A DNA stretch of 64,000 nt from a virus: IMG/VR virus record IMGVR_UViG_3300044609_000595, positions 1 to 64,000 of that record; one strand, 5' to 3'. The translations under genes were made by a program, and so were the position numbers. Within the stretch, counting starts at the first letter, position 1; each line of letters opens with the position of its first letter. Shown here in pieces: positions 8,316 through 17,835 of the stretch. The notes beneath the pieces were generated by a model, which was not told the origin of the DNA, made no database searches, and saw nothing but the letters and a program-made list of their open reading frames with translations.

Positions 8316-10807
8316 AATTTTACACCAGTGTTGAACAATCGGGAAATTCTATTCTCGTTCGTGGTTATGAAAATGGTAAAAAATTTCAAGACAAAGTTCA
8401 ATTCAATCCGACGTTGTTTCTTCCTTCTGCTAAGCAGGAAGAATGGAAAACACTCGACGGTAAATATGTTCGACCTGTACAACAGGGAAGCATCCGTGAT
8501 GCTAAACAATTTATTCAAGATCATAAGGACATTGAGGATTTTCAAATCTACGGTCAGACTCGTTTTCTGAACCAATATATTTTTGAGGAGTATCCTGATG
8601 ATGAGATTCAATATGACACAAGTAAGATTCGTGTGTTTACTCTTGACATCGAAACTGGTGCAGAGAATGGTTTCCCAGATCTAGAATCTGCTGATCAAGA
8701 AATTCTTTTGATTAGTATTAAAGATAGTGAGATGGGCAGGATCACTGTGTTCGGATCTCGTCCTTATGATAATGATGATAAAGAAGTTAATTATCTCCAG
8801 TTCAATTCTGAAGTCGGATTACTTAAAGGGTTCCTTCACTGGTGGATGGAAAATTATCCAGATGTAATTACTGGTTGGAATGTCCAGTTGTTTGACATCC
8901 CATACATCTATCGTAGGATTGAGCGTATGGTAGGAGAAGCAGAAGCTCGTCTTCTTTCTCCTTGGAAAAATACCATGTCAAGAGAAATCTTTATCAAGGG
9001 TCGCAAGAACTTTGCTTATGACTTGATGGGTATTGCCACTCTGGATTATCTTGAACTGTATAAGAAATTTACTTATACTAACCAAGAATCATATCGTCTT
9101 GATCATATTGCTTTTGTAGAACTCGAAGAAAAGAAACTAGATCACTCCGAGCATGATACATTCAAGGAGTTCTACACGAAAGATTGGGACAAATTTGTAA
9201 AGTATAATATTCATGACGTTCGCCTTGTTGATCGTTTGGATGACAAGATGAAACTTCTTGAACTTGCTTTTACCATGGCATATGATGCTAAAGTAAATTT
9301 TGAGGATGTATATTCTCAGGTACGTATGTGGGATAACATCATTTATGTTTATCTCGCCAAACAAAATATAACTATTCCTCCTAAGAGGGAAAGCACAAAA
9401 GATAATAAGTATGCTGGTGCTTATGTAAAAGAACCTGTGCCTGGTATGTATGACTGGGTGGTGAGTTTTGACCTAAACTCTCTGTATCCTCACCTTATCA
9501 TGCAATACAATCTTTCGCCAGAAACACTTCTGAGTGAAAGACATTCACATGCCAGCGTGGATAGATTTTTGAATCAGGAGATTGATTTAAGTGACTTGTC
9601 TGGAAAAACTGTCTGTGCTAATGGCACTTTTTATACAACTGAGTATCAAGGATTCCTGCCAAAGCTCATGGAAAAAATCTATGAAGAACGTACTATCTAC
9701 AAAAAGAAAATGCTGGCAGCCAAACAGCAGTACGAAAATAATCCAACGGTTGAGTTGAAGAAAGAGATTGCTCGCTGCAATAACATTCAGATGGCACGTA
9801 AGATTCAACTCAACTCTGCTTATGGTGCCATTGGTAACGAGCACTTCCGTTATTACAAACTTGAGATTGCTGAAGCTATCACTCTATCTGGTCAATTGTC
9901 AATTCGTTGGATTGGCAATAAGATGAATGCTCATCTAAACAAAGTTCTCAAAACAAATAATGTAGATTATGTTATTGCTTCTGATACTGATTCTATGTAC
10001 TTGTGTCTGGATGGCTTGGTACAGAGTGTATACAAAGGCAGAGAGGTTCCTAATGAAAAAATTGTTGGGTTCCTTGATAAGGTCTGTCAGGTGGAACTTG
10101 AGCCTTTTATTGAAAGTTCTTACCAAGAATTGGCCGACTACGTAAATGCTTACGCTCAAATGATGAAGATGAAGCGGGAGAATATTGCTAACCGTGGATT
10201 CTGGACTGCCAAGAAACGTTATGTTCTTAACGTATGGGATAGTGAAGGTGTTCGATACAAAGAACCTAAGATGAAAATCTGTGGTATGGAAACCGCTAGA
10301 TCTTCCACGCCAGCATACTTCCGAGATAAGTTATACAAAGCTTACACAATCATTATTAATAAAACTAATGATGATGTGATTAATTTTATCGAGCAGATAA
10401 AAGAAGATACTCGGAAACAAAATTATCTTGACATTGCGTTTCCTCGGGGTTGTAATGGACTACAAAAATATGCAAGTCGTTCAAAAATTTATGGAGAGAG
10501 GACACCTATTCAGGTCAGAGGTGCATTACTGTATAATCACTATGTACGAAGTAATGATCTTACTCACAAGTACCCTCTTATCCAAGAAGGAGAGAAGATC
10601 AAGTTTCTCTACCTCAAGATGCCAAACCCCATCCAAGAAAATGTGATCTCATTTTTCAGCACATTACCAGTTGAGTTTAATCTTGATAAGTATGTGGACT
10701 ATCGAACACAATTTGAAAAGTCATTTTACGAACCGCTGAGAAATGTGCTAGAATGTATTGGCTGGGATGCTGAGCGAAAGATCTCGCTCATGAGTTTTTT
10801 TAGTTAG
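8312..10807 (+). CDS. 43: family B DNA polymerase (gp43)
   Basis: An 831-aa replicative polymerase. The 3'-5' exonuclease motifs are DIETGAENG (about residue 112), [12 protein letters not shown] (about 187) and [10 protein letters not shown] (about 297). The polymerase motifs are [11 protein letters not shown] (about 387), [12 protein letters not shown] (about 499) and C SDTDSMY (about 557). All catalytic acidic residues are present, so it should proofread and polymerise. The C-terminus is expected to bind gp45. Slightly shorter than T4 gp43 (898 aa), as is usual in cyanophages. Confidence 0.97.
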   Translation: MKFYTSVEQSGNSILVRGYENGKKFQDKVQFNPTLFLPSAKQEEWKTLDGKYVRPVQQGSIRDAKQFIQDHKDIEDFQIYGQTRFLNQYIFEEYPDDEIQYDTSKIRVFTLDIETGAENGFPDLESADQEILLISIKDSEMGRITVFGSRPYDNDDKEVNYLQFNSEVGLLKGFLHWWMENYPDVITGWNVQLFDIPYIYRRIERMVGEAEARLLSPWKNTMSREIFIKGRKNFAYDLMGIATLDYLELYKKFTYTNQESYRLDHIAFVELEEKKLDHSEHDTFKEFYTKDWDKFVKYNIHDVRLVDRLDDKMKLLELAFTMAYDAKVNFEDVYSQVRMWDNIIYVYLAKQNITIPPKRESTKDNKYAGAYVKEPVPGMYDWVVSFDLNSLYPHLIMQYNLSPETLLSERHSHASVDRFLNQEIDLSDLSGKTVCANGTFYTTEYQGFLPKLMEKIYEERTIYKKKMLAAKQQYENNPTVELKKEIARCNNIQMARKIQLNSAYGAIGNEHFRYYKLEIAEAITLSGQLSIRWIGNKMNAHLNKVLKTNNVDYVIASDTDSMYLCLDGLVQSVYKGREVPNEKIVGFLDKVCQVELEPFIESSYQELADYVNAYAQMMKMKRENIANRGFWTAKKRYVLNVWDSEGVRYKEPKMKICGMETARSSTPAYFRDKLYKAYTIIINKTNDDVINFIEQIKEDTRKQNYLDIAFPRGCNGLQKYASRSKIYGERTPIQVRGALLYNHYVRSNDLTHKYPLIQEGEKIKFLYLKMPNPIQENVISFFSTLPVEFNLDKYVDYRTQFEKSFYEPLRNVLECIGWDAERKISLMSFFS

Positions 10808-10814
10808 GAGAATT

Positions 10815-11846
10815 ATGGATTTTTTGCAACAAGTAATTAAGGATAGTAAAAATGAATTCGCTGCCCTTGCTGCTGATGGCATTGCTGCTGGCGACGTTGA
10901 ATCTTTTGTTGATACTGGGAGCTACATTTTTAATGCCCTGGTTTCTGGATCTTTGTATGGGGGTATTCCCTCAAATAAAATTACGGCTATTGCTGGAGAA
11001 TCGGGCACGGGAAAGACTTTTTTCTGTCTTAGTGTCGTTCGTAATTTCCTCAATATTGATCCTAACGCTGGAGTCATTTACTTTGAAACTGAGTCTGCCA
11101 TTAGTAAGCAGATGATTGAAAGCAGGGGAATTGATTCTAAGCGTATGGTTATTTTCCCTGTGGATACTATTGAGGAATTTAGAACCCAGGCCGTTAGAAT
11201 CATCGATAAATACATGGAGCAACCAAAAGAGGAGCGTAAGCCCCTCATGTTTGTTCTCGATTCCCTTGGAATGCTTGCCACAAATAAAGAAGTTGAGGAT
11301 GCTTCTAACGACAAGAATGTTCGTGACATGACCAAGGCACAGCTAACCAAATCAGTGTTTAGAATTCTCACACTGAAACTTGGCAAAGCAAACATTCCCA
11401 TGTTAGTTACTAATCATACCTATGACGTTGTTGGCGCTTACGTTCCTACGAAAGAGATGGGCGGTGGTAGTGGTCTTAAGTATTCTGCTAGCACAATCAT
11501 TTACCTCTCGAAGAAAAAAGAAAAAGATGGAACAGATCTCATCGGAAACATTATTAAATGTGAGGCGAAGAAGTCCCGTCTGACCCGTGAAGGATCCAAG
11601 GTCGAGACCCGTCTGTATTTTGATGAGCGTGGTCTCGAACGCCACTATGGTCTGCTAGAATTGGGAGAGCGAGCTGGCATCTGGAAAAACAGTGCTGGTC
11701 GCTATGAAGTCAACGGTAAGAAAGTTTATGGTAAAGAAATTCTACGAAATCCAGATGATTATTTCACCGATGATATAATGGCAAAGCTACAGGAACAAGC
11801 ATCAGTTGAATTTCTTTATGGGGTAAGTGATGACGGAGAAGATTGA
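10815..11846 (+). CDS. uvsX: UvsX RecA-like recombinase
   Basis: A 343-aa RecA-fold ATPase with Walker A GESGTGKT near residue 61 and a Walker-B-like LMFVLDSLG segment near residue 146. It starts 7 nt after gp43 with GGAG just before the ATG. UvsX catalyses strand exchange for recombination-dependent replication. Position right after gp43 and before gp41 is standard for T4-type cyanophages. A possible promoter (TTTACG...TAGAAT) lies in the gp43 3' end but is weak. Confidence 0.95.
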   Translation: MDFLQQVIKDSKNEFAALAADGIAAGDVESFVDTGSYIFNALVSGSLYGGIPSNKITAIAGESGTGKTFFCLSVVRNFLNIDPNAGVIYFETESAISKQMIESRGIDSKRMVIFPVDTIEEFRTQAVRIIDKYMEQPKEERKPLMFVLDSLGMLATNKEVEDASNDKNVRDMTKAQLTKSVFRILTLKLGKANIPMLVTNHTYDVVGAYVPTKEMGGGSGLKYSASTIIYLSKKKEKDGTDLIGNIIKCEAKKSRLTREGSKVETRLYFDERGLERHYGLLELGERAGIWKNSAGRYEVNGKKVYGKEILRNPDDYFTDDIMAKLQEQASVEFLYGVSDDGED

Positions 11847-13218
11847 AGCAACTATTCTAAGAAACTTAATTTGTAATGAGGAATACTATCGGAAGGTAGT
11901 TCCTCATCTCAAAGCAGAATATTTTGAAGAACATTCTGAGAAAGTTATCTTTGAAGAGATTCACGATTTCTCCGTCAAGTACGATAAAGTTCCTACAAAG
12001 GAAATATTAATCTTAGCACTACAAGATAGAAATGATCTCACTGAAGACACTTATAAAGAAAGCCTTACGAAAATCAAAGAGTATAGTGATGAATCAATCG
12101 ACAAAGATTGGGTCGTCACAGCAACAGAAAAGTGGTGTAAAGATAGGGCCATTTACAACGCCCTACTCCAGTCAATCAAAATTGCTGACGGGGGAGATCC
12201 GAAGTTATCAAGAGATTCAATCCCATCGATACTTCAAGAAGCCTTGGCAGTTTCGTTTGATGAATACATAGGACACGACTACGTAGATAACGTACTGCAA
12301 CGTTATGAATATTATCATAAAGATGAATCAAAGATTCCATTTGATCTTGAGAAATTCAATCTTATCACCAAAGGGGGACTCCCGAATAAGACGCTTAACG
12401 TTGCTTTGGCTGGAACTGGTGTGGGCAAGTCTCTTTTTATGTGTCACTGTGCCGCTTCTAATCTTTCCCAGGGGAAGAATGTTCTTTACATTACCATGGA
12501 GATGGCAGAAGAGAAGATTGCTGAACGCATTGATGCAAACTTACTGAACGTAAACATCAAAGATATTGGATCTATTCCAGAATCAATCTTCACTTCTAGA
12601 GTTCATCAGATTGGACAGAAGACACAAGGTAAACTTATTATTAAAGAATACCCTACTGCTTCTGCTCACGTTGGTCACTTCAAAGCATTGCTCAGTGATC
12701 TACGATTGAAAAAGGATTTCGCTCCCGACATCATTTACATTGACTATCTTAATATCTGTGCTTCTGCTAGATATAAAGGTCATATCGTAAATTCATATAC
12801 GTATGTTAAAGCGATTGCTGAGGAGCTTCGTGGTCTTGCTGTTGAGCATAACGTACCAATTGTCACTGCTACTCAGACTACTCGTTCTGGTTTCGGCAAT
12901 TCTGACGTTGATCTTACCGACACTTCTGAATCCTTTGGTCTTCCTGCTACAGCAGATTTTATGTTTGCTCTTATTGCCACTGAGGAGCTTGAACAGTCTG
13001 GGCGTATCATGGTTAAACAACTTAAGAACCGATACAACGATCCGACTTACTACAAGAGGTTCACTGTGGGTATTGACAGAGCGAAGATGAAGTTGTATAA
13101 TGTAGATGACTCGGAAGGTTCTATCACGGACACCGACGAGGAAGAAACCTTCGAACGCTTTGAAGATACTTCCAACAAACAATCTCGCCTCAATAAATTT
13201 TCAACTTTTGTAATTTAA
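11830..13218 (+). CDS. 41: replicative DNA helicase (gp41), DnaB-like
   Basis: A 462-aa RecA-type hexameric helicase with Walker A AGTGVGKS near residue 194 and Walker B IIYIDYLN near residue 302. The N-terminal 150 residues are helical, as in DnaB/gp41. The ATG at 11830 lies within the last codons of uvsX (17-nt overlap); an adjacent GTG is less likely. Works with primase gp61, encoded at 17832. Confidence 0.94.
   Translation: MTEKIEATILRNLICNEEYYRKVVPHLKAEYFEEHSEKVIFEEIHDFSVKYDKVPTKEILILALQDRNDLTEDTYKESLTKIKEYSDESIDKDWVVTATEKWCKDRAIYNALLQSIKIADGGDPKLSRDSIPSILQEALAVSFDEYIGHDYVDNVLQRYEYYHKDESKIPFDLEKFNLITKGGLPNKTLNVALAGTGVGKSLFMCHCAASNLSQGKNVLYITMEMAEEKIAERIDANLLNVNIKDIGSIPESIFTSRVHQIGQKTQGKLIIKEYPTASAHVGHFKALLSDLRLKKDFAPDIIYIDYLNICASARYKGHIVNSYTYVKAIAEELRGLAVEHNVPIVTATQTTRSGFGNSDVDLTDTSESFGLPATADFMFALIATEELEQSGRIMVKQLKNRYNDPTYYKRFTVGIDRAKMKLYNVDDSEGSITDTDEEETFERFEDTSNKQSRLNKFSTFVI
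13073..13101 (+). promoter_or_regulatory. consensus sigma70 promoter inside gp41
   Basis: A perfect TTGACA (13073-13078) and perfect TATAAT (13096-13101) are separated by 17 nt. It lies in the 3' coding end of gp41, about 120 nt upstream of mazG, so it can drive mazG and the tRNA-Ser gene. Confidence 0.65.
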
Positions 13219-13221
13219 TTT

Positions 13222-13632
13222 ATGTCTGACACTATTGTATTTCAACGCTACGAAGAGTTTGTAGATGCCGTTACCAGCGATGCTTCTAAAGATTTTTGCT
13301 CCCTTGCTGATCGGCTTGTTGAGCTTGATGGTAAAGGTGCCAATATTGAACGATTGCTTACTGCTGGCGTTGGCATTAATGCTGAAGGCGGTGAGTTCCT
13401 GGAGATCGTTAAGAAAATGGTTTTCCAAGGCAAACCCTGGAACGATGACAATCGGGAGCATCTTATTATTGAACTCGGCGATATTATGTGGTATGTTGCT
13501 CAAGCAACTCAAGCACTCGGAATTTCTTTCAACGAAGTTATTGAGCGTAATGTAAAGAAACTTGAGAAGCGTTATCCTGGTGGAGCGTTTGACATCTACT
13601 ACTCGGAGCATCGAGCAGAAGATGACCGATAA
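13222..13632 (+). CDS. mazG: MazG nucleotide pyrophosphohydrolase
   Basis: A 136-aa all-alpha NTP-PPase with the MazG metal-binding signature: EGGEFLEIVKK (E-x-x-E) then about 20 residues later ELGDIMWY (E-x-x-D). Phage MazG is a single-domain form. It hydrolyses NTPs or dNTPs and may help recycle host nucleotides; a proposed effect on ppGpp is debated. Starts 3 nt after the gp41 stop, with a consensus promoter inside gp41. Confidence 0.9.
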   Translation: MSDTIVFQRYEEFVDAVTSDASKDFCSLADRLVELDGKGANIERLLTAGVGINAEGGEFLEIVKKMVFQGKPWNDDNREHLIIELGDIMWYVAQATQALGISFNEVIERNVKKLEKRYPGGAFDIYYSEHRAEDDR

Positions 13633-13702
13633 ATAAATGAGATAGAGTTCAAGTCCCTGTTATATCCTTGAGGTATATCACACTTGAACCATCAAAAATA
13701 TT

Positions 13703-13787
13703 GGAAGTGTGGCCGAGTGGTTGAAGGCACTTGTCTTGAAAACAAGCAACGTGAAAGCGTTCGTGGGTTCGAATCCTACCACTTCCG
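13703..13787 (+). tRNA. tRNA-Ser (anticodon TGA)
   Basis: A 7-bp acceptor stem (GGAAGTG with CACTTCC), discriminator G, anticodon loop CTTGAAA with TGA, a long variable arm typical of serine tRNAs and a GGTTCGAATCC T-arm. CCA is not encoded. It reads UCA and other UCN codons, which are common in this AT-rich genome. Confidence 0.95.
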
Positions 13788-13805
13788 TTCAACTTAAAAC
13801 CTTAA

Positions 13806-14084
13806 ATGAAAAGTTTCAAACAATTAAGACAAGAAGTAACGCAAGAATCGTATCTTCAAAAAGAAATTTTTCAAGAAGGTAATATCATAATGAATGTTAA
13901 CACTGGGGAAAAGGGTCGCATTATTCGATCTGGTGTTAACTATGTGATTGCTGTTACCGAATCACAGAAGATGTTTCGTGCTTGGGTTAAAGATATTCGT
14001 GCTATTAACATCGATGAAAACATAAATAAAGAAAGGAAAAATAGTAGTATCTTTACAAATGGAAAGACAGAAAGCCACGACTGA
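13806..14084 (+). CDS. hypothetical protein, 92 aa
   Basis: The N-terminus MKSFKQLRQEV is a leader often seen on cyanophage proteins. The middle has a KOW/Tudor-like strand pattern (GEKGRIIRSGVNYVIAVTE followed by MFRAWVKDI). The C-terminus is polar and overlaps the next gene by 26 nt. Function unknown; a virion-associated role is a guess based on the leader. Confidence 0.65.
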   Translation: MKSFKQLRQEVTQESYLQKEIFQEGNIIMNVNTGEKGRIIRSGVNYVIAVTESQKMFRAWVKDIRAINIDENINKERKNSSIFTNGKTESHD

Positions 14085-14946
14085 AGTTAAAAACATGGAT
14101 GCTTTTTCGCAAGCATTGATACAGTCTGTAGTGTATCATCTTGGTGAAGAAGGAATCCCTTCATTACAAAAGAAAGGTAATGAAGATGATTTCTCGAAGA
14201 AAGATCCTAAGGCAAAAGCTGCTCCTGCTGATCCAGCAATCAACATTGCTGCTGGTACTGGAACGAAGCAATCTCATGGTGCCGAAATCGAATACACAAC
14301 TGTAAAAACTAAAGATGTTCAGCGTGAAGAAGCTGAACTAGAAGAAGCTAAAAATAAAGAAGGTAAGGAACAAGGTGCTGATGGCAAAGCTTGCTGGAAA
14401 GGTTACAAGTATGCTGGCACTGAAAAAGGTAAAGACAAGTGTGTGAAGGAAGAAGACGAGAGCAAGGCAGAAGAAGAAAAAGAAAAGAAGATGAGTAAGT
14501 CTGCTAAGGAAAAGCACGAGAAGGCTGAGGATAAAGCAGAAAAGAAAGCAGGCATGAAGGAGCAAGTAACTCTCCAGGACATCGTTGAGAAGGCTGTGAG
14601 CAAGTCTCAGCAAAGATTTATGGGTATGGTTCACGCCAAGAAGAAGGGTGAAATGAAAGGTGGTTCAGAAGAAGTTAAGAAAGCTGCTGCTTCAATGACT
14701 GGCAAAGAAGCAGAGAAGTTTGCTTCCACTAAGCACAAAGGTCTTCCTGAGAAAAAGAAAACTAATGAAGCACTTGATCCAGTAGGCAAGGAAGATGCTG
14801 ATGTAAATAATGATGGTAAGACCGACAATCAAGACAAGTTCCTCAAAGGTCGTCGTTCAAAAGTTAGCAAGATTATTGCTGCCAAAAAGAAAGTTGATGA
14901 AATGATTGCTTTGGAACAGGAGATTATTGCTGAAAAAAAGCAGTGA
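14059..14946 (+). CDS. highly charged Lys/Glu-rich hypothetical protein
   Basis: Up to 295 aa, with long Lys/Glu/Ala-rich stretches that look helical or disordered. A DPVGKEDADVNNDGKTDNQ segment near residue 245 resembles a calcium-binding dockerin/EF-hand loop (D-x-N-x-D-G-x-x-D). The true start may be ATG 14095 (MDAFSQALIQ), which would remove most of the overlap with the preceding gene. Function unknown; such charged proteins often act in capsid scaffolding or DNA packaging. Confidence 0.7.
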   Translation: MERQKATTEVKNMDAFSQALIQSVVYHLGEEGIPSLQKKGNEDDFSKKDPKAKAAPADPAINIAAGTGTKQSHGAEIEYTTVKTKDVQREEAELEEAKNKEGKEQGADGKACWKGYKYAGTEKGKDKCVKEEDESKAEEEKEKKMSKSAKEKHEKAEDKAEKKAGMKEQVTLQDIVEKAVSKSQQRFMGMVHAKKKGEMKGGSEEVKKAAASMTGKEAEKFASTKHKGLPEKKKTNEALDPVGKEDADVNNDGKTDNQDKFLKGRRSKVSKIIAAKKKVDEMIALEQEIIAEKKQ

Positions 14947-15095
14947 AGGCAGAGCCTACTGTTGAGGTAATGCCAGAAATTCCTGACGCATCTACGCCAG
15001 AATTTAAACAAAATAAAAAAAAATATAATAAGTATATTGGTAAAGCTCTTAGGTCACAAGAGAAGGATAAAATAAATATTACGGGGAAACCCTAA
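14943..15095 (+). CDS. small hypothetical protein, 50 aa (GTG start)
   Basis: GTG at 14943 overlaps the preceding TGA and opens 50 codons to TAA at 15093. An internal ATG at 14970 is an alternative start. The product is basic in its second half (EFKQNKKKYNKYIGKALRS). Translational coupling supports it, but the evidence is moderate. Confidence 0.5.
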   Translation: MKAEPTVEVMPEIPDASTPEFKQNKKKYNKYIGKALRSQEKDKINITGKP

Positions 15096-15114
15096 ACTAA
15101 AGGAGGATAAAATC

Positions 15115-15285
15115 ATGGGAGCACTAGTAGAGTTAGTAAGACCAATAATTATGGCTGCAATTAATAGCTGCCACACCAAAAAACTTGTATGTGATCTATT
15201 AGATAGATACGTAGAGTCAACTGATAACGATGTTGATAATGTTATTGCTGGTGCAGTTAGAACAGCCCTAATGAAAGGATGCTGA
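15115..15285 (+). CDS. small hypothetical protein, 56 aa
   Basis: ATG at 15115 follows a strong AAAGGAGG ribosome-binding site at the expected distance. The peptide (MGALVELVRPIIMAA, then RYVESTDNDVDNVI) looks alpha-helical with a hydrophobic N-terminal helix. A terminator follows directly, so it ends this operon. Function unknown. Confidence 0.65.
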   Translation: MGALVELVRPIIMAAINSCHTKKLVCDLLDRYVESTDNDVDNVIAGAVRTALMKGC

Positions 15286-15306
15286 TTTAAATAAAATATC
15301 TTATCT

Positions 15307-15330
15307 AGGGGAGGCAACTCCCCTTTTTTT
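15307..15330 (+). terminator. Rho-independent terminator
   Basis: AGGGGAG (15307-15313), GCAA tetraloop, CTCCCCT (15318-15324), followed by a T run. Separates the small-gene operon from the structural-type gene at 15373. Confidence 0.85.
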
Positions 15331-15337
15331 ATAAATA
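15330..15337 (+). promoter_or_regulatory. T4-type late promoter element
   Basis: TATAAATA at 15330-15337 exactly matches the T4 late promoter consensus. It lies immediately after a terminator and 36 nt before the ATG of the Ig-domain virion-type gene. Confidence 0.6.
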
Positions 15338-15372
15338 TGTTTTAGATATAAAGTTCATGCTGGGGTAATTAA

Positions 15373-16335
15373 ATGACTCTTTACAGTCGTTCAGAAAATA
15401 ACGCACAAAGTTTAAAAGTATTAAACACTACAGAAAAAAATTCTGTAGATAAGTACGATTGGGATAACACTCTTATTGTAAATGGTCCTAGCACTGTTGA
15501 AGGATCCCAGGGATATAGCACTGCCGCTCGTCGTACAGTTTATATTGATGATGTAGAAGCAACACTTCCTGCAAACAGAGAGCGTGGTTTGACTGCTCCT
15601 GGTTGGTGGGAGTATATGACTTATACTGATGCCGCTGGTAATACTCGTCACAAGGCACAGCATCTCGTAGCATTCAAAGATGCTCCCGCAAATACTGCTG
15701 ACCTAGATGATAATGTTGCTGCTGACGTAGCAGCTACTATTACAATTTCTGCTCAACCTACTAATCAAACTGCTATTGCTCCATGGGGAGGAATTACTGG
15801 ATTAAGTTATCCAGCTGCTAATGCTCTTAGAGAAGAAGGAGCATATGAAATTGGACCATCTGACTACACAACTAATAATGATGGAACTGGAGCTAGTTTC
15901 ACTGTTTATGTTAGTGCAACTGGGGCAGTTACTGTAGATTTTGTAACTAGTGATACTTCTGGTGGCCAAGATTTCAGCGGTGGCGACACAATCACAATTC
16001 CTGATAGTCTTCTTGGTGGTGGCGGAGCACCTAATGTTGTTCTAACAGTCACTTCTGTTTCCGACGCATCTGCTACATTTGGAGTAACTGCTAGTGTTAC
16101 TGGTTCTGGATCACCTACACTTTCTTATCAGTGGCAAACTCAGGCACCATCTGGAACTAAGTGGACTAATCTTGCTGGCGAAACTGGCAACGAATACATT
16201 GGTATTGATCTAGTACTTGCTGATAATGGTAGAAAGTATAGAGTTAAGATTACTTCAAGCAATGGTGCTGATGAAGTAATTTCTAACGTAGCAACTCTAA
16301 CAACTCGCTCTGCTTCTTGGTTCTGGAACGATTGA
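15373..16335 (+). CDS. putative virion protein with C-terminal Ig-like domain, 320 aa
   Basis: The N-terminal part (SLKVLNTTEKNSVDKYDWDN, then RERGLTAPGWWEYMTYTDAAGN) is of a type seen in cyanophage structural proteins. The last 90 residues form a bacterial-Ig-like repeat with LSYQWQTQAPSG and ADNGRKYRVKITSSNG. Ig-like domains on phage particles commonly mediate weak surface binding. A late promoter and terminator upstream fit a virion role. Which particle component it is cannot be told. Confidence 0.7.
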   Translation: MTLYSRSENNAQSLKVLNTTEKNSVDKYDWDNTLIVNGPSTVEGSQGYSTAARRTVYIDDVEATLPANRERGLTAPGWWEYMTYTDAAGNTRHKAQHLVAFKDAPANTADLDDNVAADVAATITISAQPTNQTAIAPWGGITGLSYPAANALREEGAYEIGPSDYTTNNDGTGASFTVYVSATGAVTVDFVTSDTSGGQDFSGGDTITIPDSLLGGGGAPNVVLTVTSVSDASATFGVTASVTGSGSPTLSYQWQTQAPSGTKWTNLAGETGNEYIGIDLVLADNGRKYRVKITSSNGADEVISNVATLTTRSASWFWND

Positions 16336-16341
16336 TAACCC

Positions 16342-16698
16342 ATGATATTTGATGAATTGACAAAAGACAATTGGGTTTTATTTGCTATAAAACATTATGA
16401 AAATCCTTCATCAGTTACATATGAAGATTTTGAAGAAGATCTAAACAGATTTAAATACATTAAAAGATTACTTCGTCGTTATGAAACCACAGGTGAATTG
16501 AAAACCCATCTTATTTTAAATCATATTATTTTAATGTATAATGTATTTGGTGATGCCACAACACCATTGTTGTTCTTTAAAATAGAAGCAACATATTGGT
16601 CTGTATTAAAGGCATTTTTGCTTTTCCTAAATAGATTACCAGACAGTTTAAATAAAAACGTTGACCAAGAATGTCTAAAACAACTGAATCTACTATAA
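16342..16698 (+). CDS. conserved-type hypothetical protein, 118 aa
   Basis: The product starts MIFDELTKDNWVLFAIKHYENP, a sequence type recurrent in T4-type cyanophages, and is mostly alpha-helical with an aromatic-rich C-terminal half. It starts 6 nt after the Ig-domain gene and overlaps the next gene by 28 nt. Function unknown. Confidence 0.72.
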   Translation: MIFDELTKDNWVLFAIKHYENPSSVTYEDFEEDLNRFKYIKRLLRRYETTGELKTHLILNHIILMYNVFGDATTPLLFFKIEATYWSVLKAFLLFLNRLPDSLNKNVDQECLKQLNLL

Positions 16699-17390
16699 AC
16701 GAAATGATTAATTCTGCTGGCGATGGCAGTGGTCTTCAATTGCCACCTGCATTTGTTTTGGTTAATCCTAAACAACATCGTAAGTATAAAAAATCTAATC
16801 AAGATTATATTGACGGTAGATCTAAAGGAGCAAAAAATTTACTCTCTCGCATTAACCGACGCAAAAAAATGAAAGAAGAATTAGAAACAATTATTTCTGA
16901 AGCGGCACCCTCGGAAACCGAGAGAGCCCAGAAACAAATTGCCCAACAAAAAAAGCTTAATCGTCAAAAAGATCTTCAAAAGAAGCGTGACGAAGCTAAG
17001 GGCAAGATGATGACAAAAACAAAAGAGATGGACACATTGATGAAAGCCCGTCTCGCTGACTTTAAAAAGAAAGCTGCTGATCAACAGCAGAAGGTAATGA
17101 AAAACTCTTATCAACCTGAGAATGATACAATTATGGAAAATACTGCACTAGATGCTCTTGAAGTTGCAATGCAAGTAGCCACCTCGGAATTAACACACGG
17201 GGAAACTCAATTTGCTAAAATTCAATTTGAAGATGGATCTGTTCAAAACTTAGATAATTTTTCAGCTAAAAAAATTGCTGCTACTTATGCTTCTCTTTCT
17301 GCAGAGAATCAACAGCAATTTAGATACATGCTTAATAAAGATGCTGCATCATATCAAAGTGCTCTTGATTTCGCTGTAAGAAATATTTAA
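16671..17390 (+). CDS. hypothetical protein with basic coiled-coil, 239 aa
   Basis: Residues about 80-145 are strongly Lys/Gln/Glu-rich with heptad character, flanked by a Pro-containing N-terminal segment and a more globular C-terminal domain (FAKIQFEDGSVQNLDNFSA). It may be a virion scaffold or DNA-associated protein. No enzyme motifs. Its 28-nt overlap with the upstream gene suggests coupled translation. Confidence 0.7.
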   Translation: MSKTTESTINEMINSAGDGSGLQLPPAFVLVNPKQHRKYKKSNQDYIDGRSKGAKNLLSRINRRKKMKEELETIISEAAPSETERAQKQIAQQKKLNRQKDLQKKRDEAKGKMMTKTKEMDTLMKARLADFKKKAADQQQKVMKNSYQPENDTIMENTALDALEVAMQVATSELTHGETQFAKIQFEDGSVQNLDNFSAKKIAATYASLSAENQQQFRYMLNKDAASYQSALDFAVRNI

Positions 17391-17400
17391 GGGCAGGTAG

Positions 17401-17835
17401 ATGTTTAATAATACGATTAATAAAGAACTCGCTAAATTGGATGTATTGGAATCTAAATTAAACATCTACGAAACACTATCAAGGGAGATGCTGGATAAGT
17501 TGGAGAATGCAGTAGATAAGATTTCCGAATCTAATCAACGTATTGCTAATATCCTCGCTAAGCATGATGAACGTATTGACCAAAGTATTAAAACAGATGA
17601 ACTTATCGTTAAAATGATTGAGGATGTCAAGCACAGTAATTCGGAAGAACATAAAGCTGTTATCAAAAGATTAGAAACAGTTGAAAATAATGTAACCGAA
17701 TTATCAAAATTCAAATGGCAGGCGGCAGCCCTTGTAGGTGCCGCCATTTTGCTGGTTGGATTGGTGGTCCCGTTTGTTGACAACATGCTCGCCATGCGCT
17801 ATGATGGAGGGACCGAGCAAACCACTACACGATGA
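17401..17835 (+). CDS. coiled-coil protein with one membrane segment
   Basis: Residues 1-100 form a heptad-rich helix (LDVLESKLNIYETLSREMLDKLE...), then one transmembrane helix near 108-128 (AALVGAAILLVGLVVPFV) and a short polar tail. Its N-terminal half is clearly similar to the leftward gene at 40494-40916, so the two are paralogues. The architecture recalls phage XhlA-like membrane-associated proteins. AGGTAG lies just upstream of the ATG. A lysis or membrane-remodelling role is possible but unproven. Confidence 0.7.
   Translation: MFNNTINKELAKLDVLESKLNIYETLSREMLDKLENAVDKISESNQRIANILAKHDERIDQSIKTDELIVKMIEDVKHSNSEEHKAVIKRLETVENNVTELSKFKWQAAALVGAAILLVGLVVPFVDNMLAMRYDGGTEQTTTR
17777..17805 (+). 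promoter_or_regulatory. sigma70-type promoter inside the upstream gene, for primase/nrd operon
   Basis: Perfect TTGACA (17777-17782), 17-nt spacer and TATGAT (17800-17805), located about 27 nt before the primase ATG within the 3' end of the coiled-coil gene. Confidence 0.6.
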
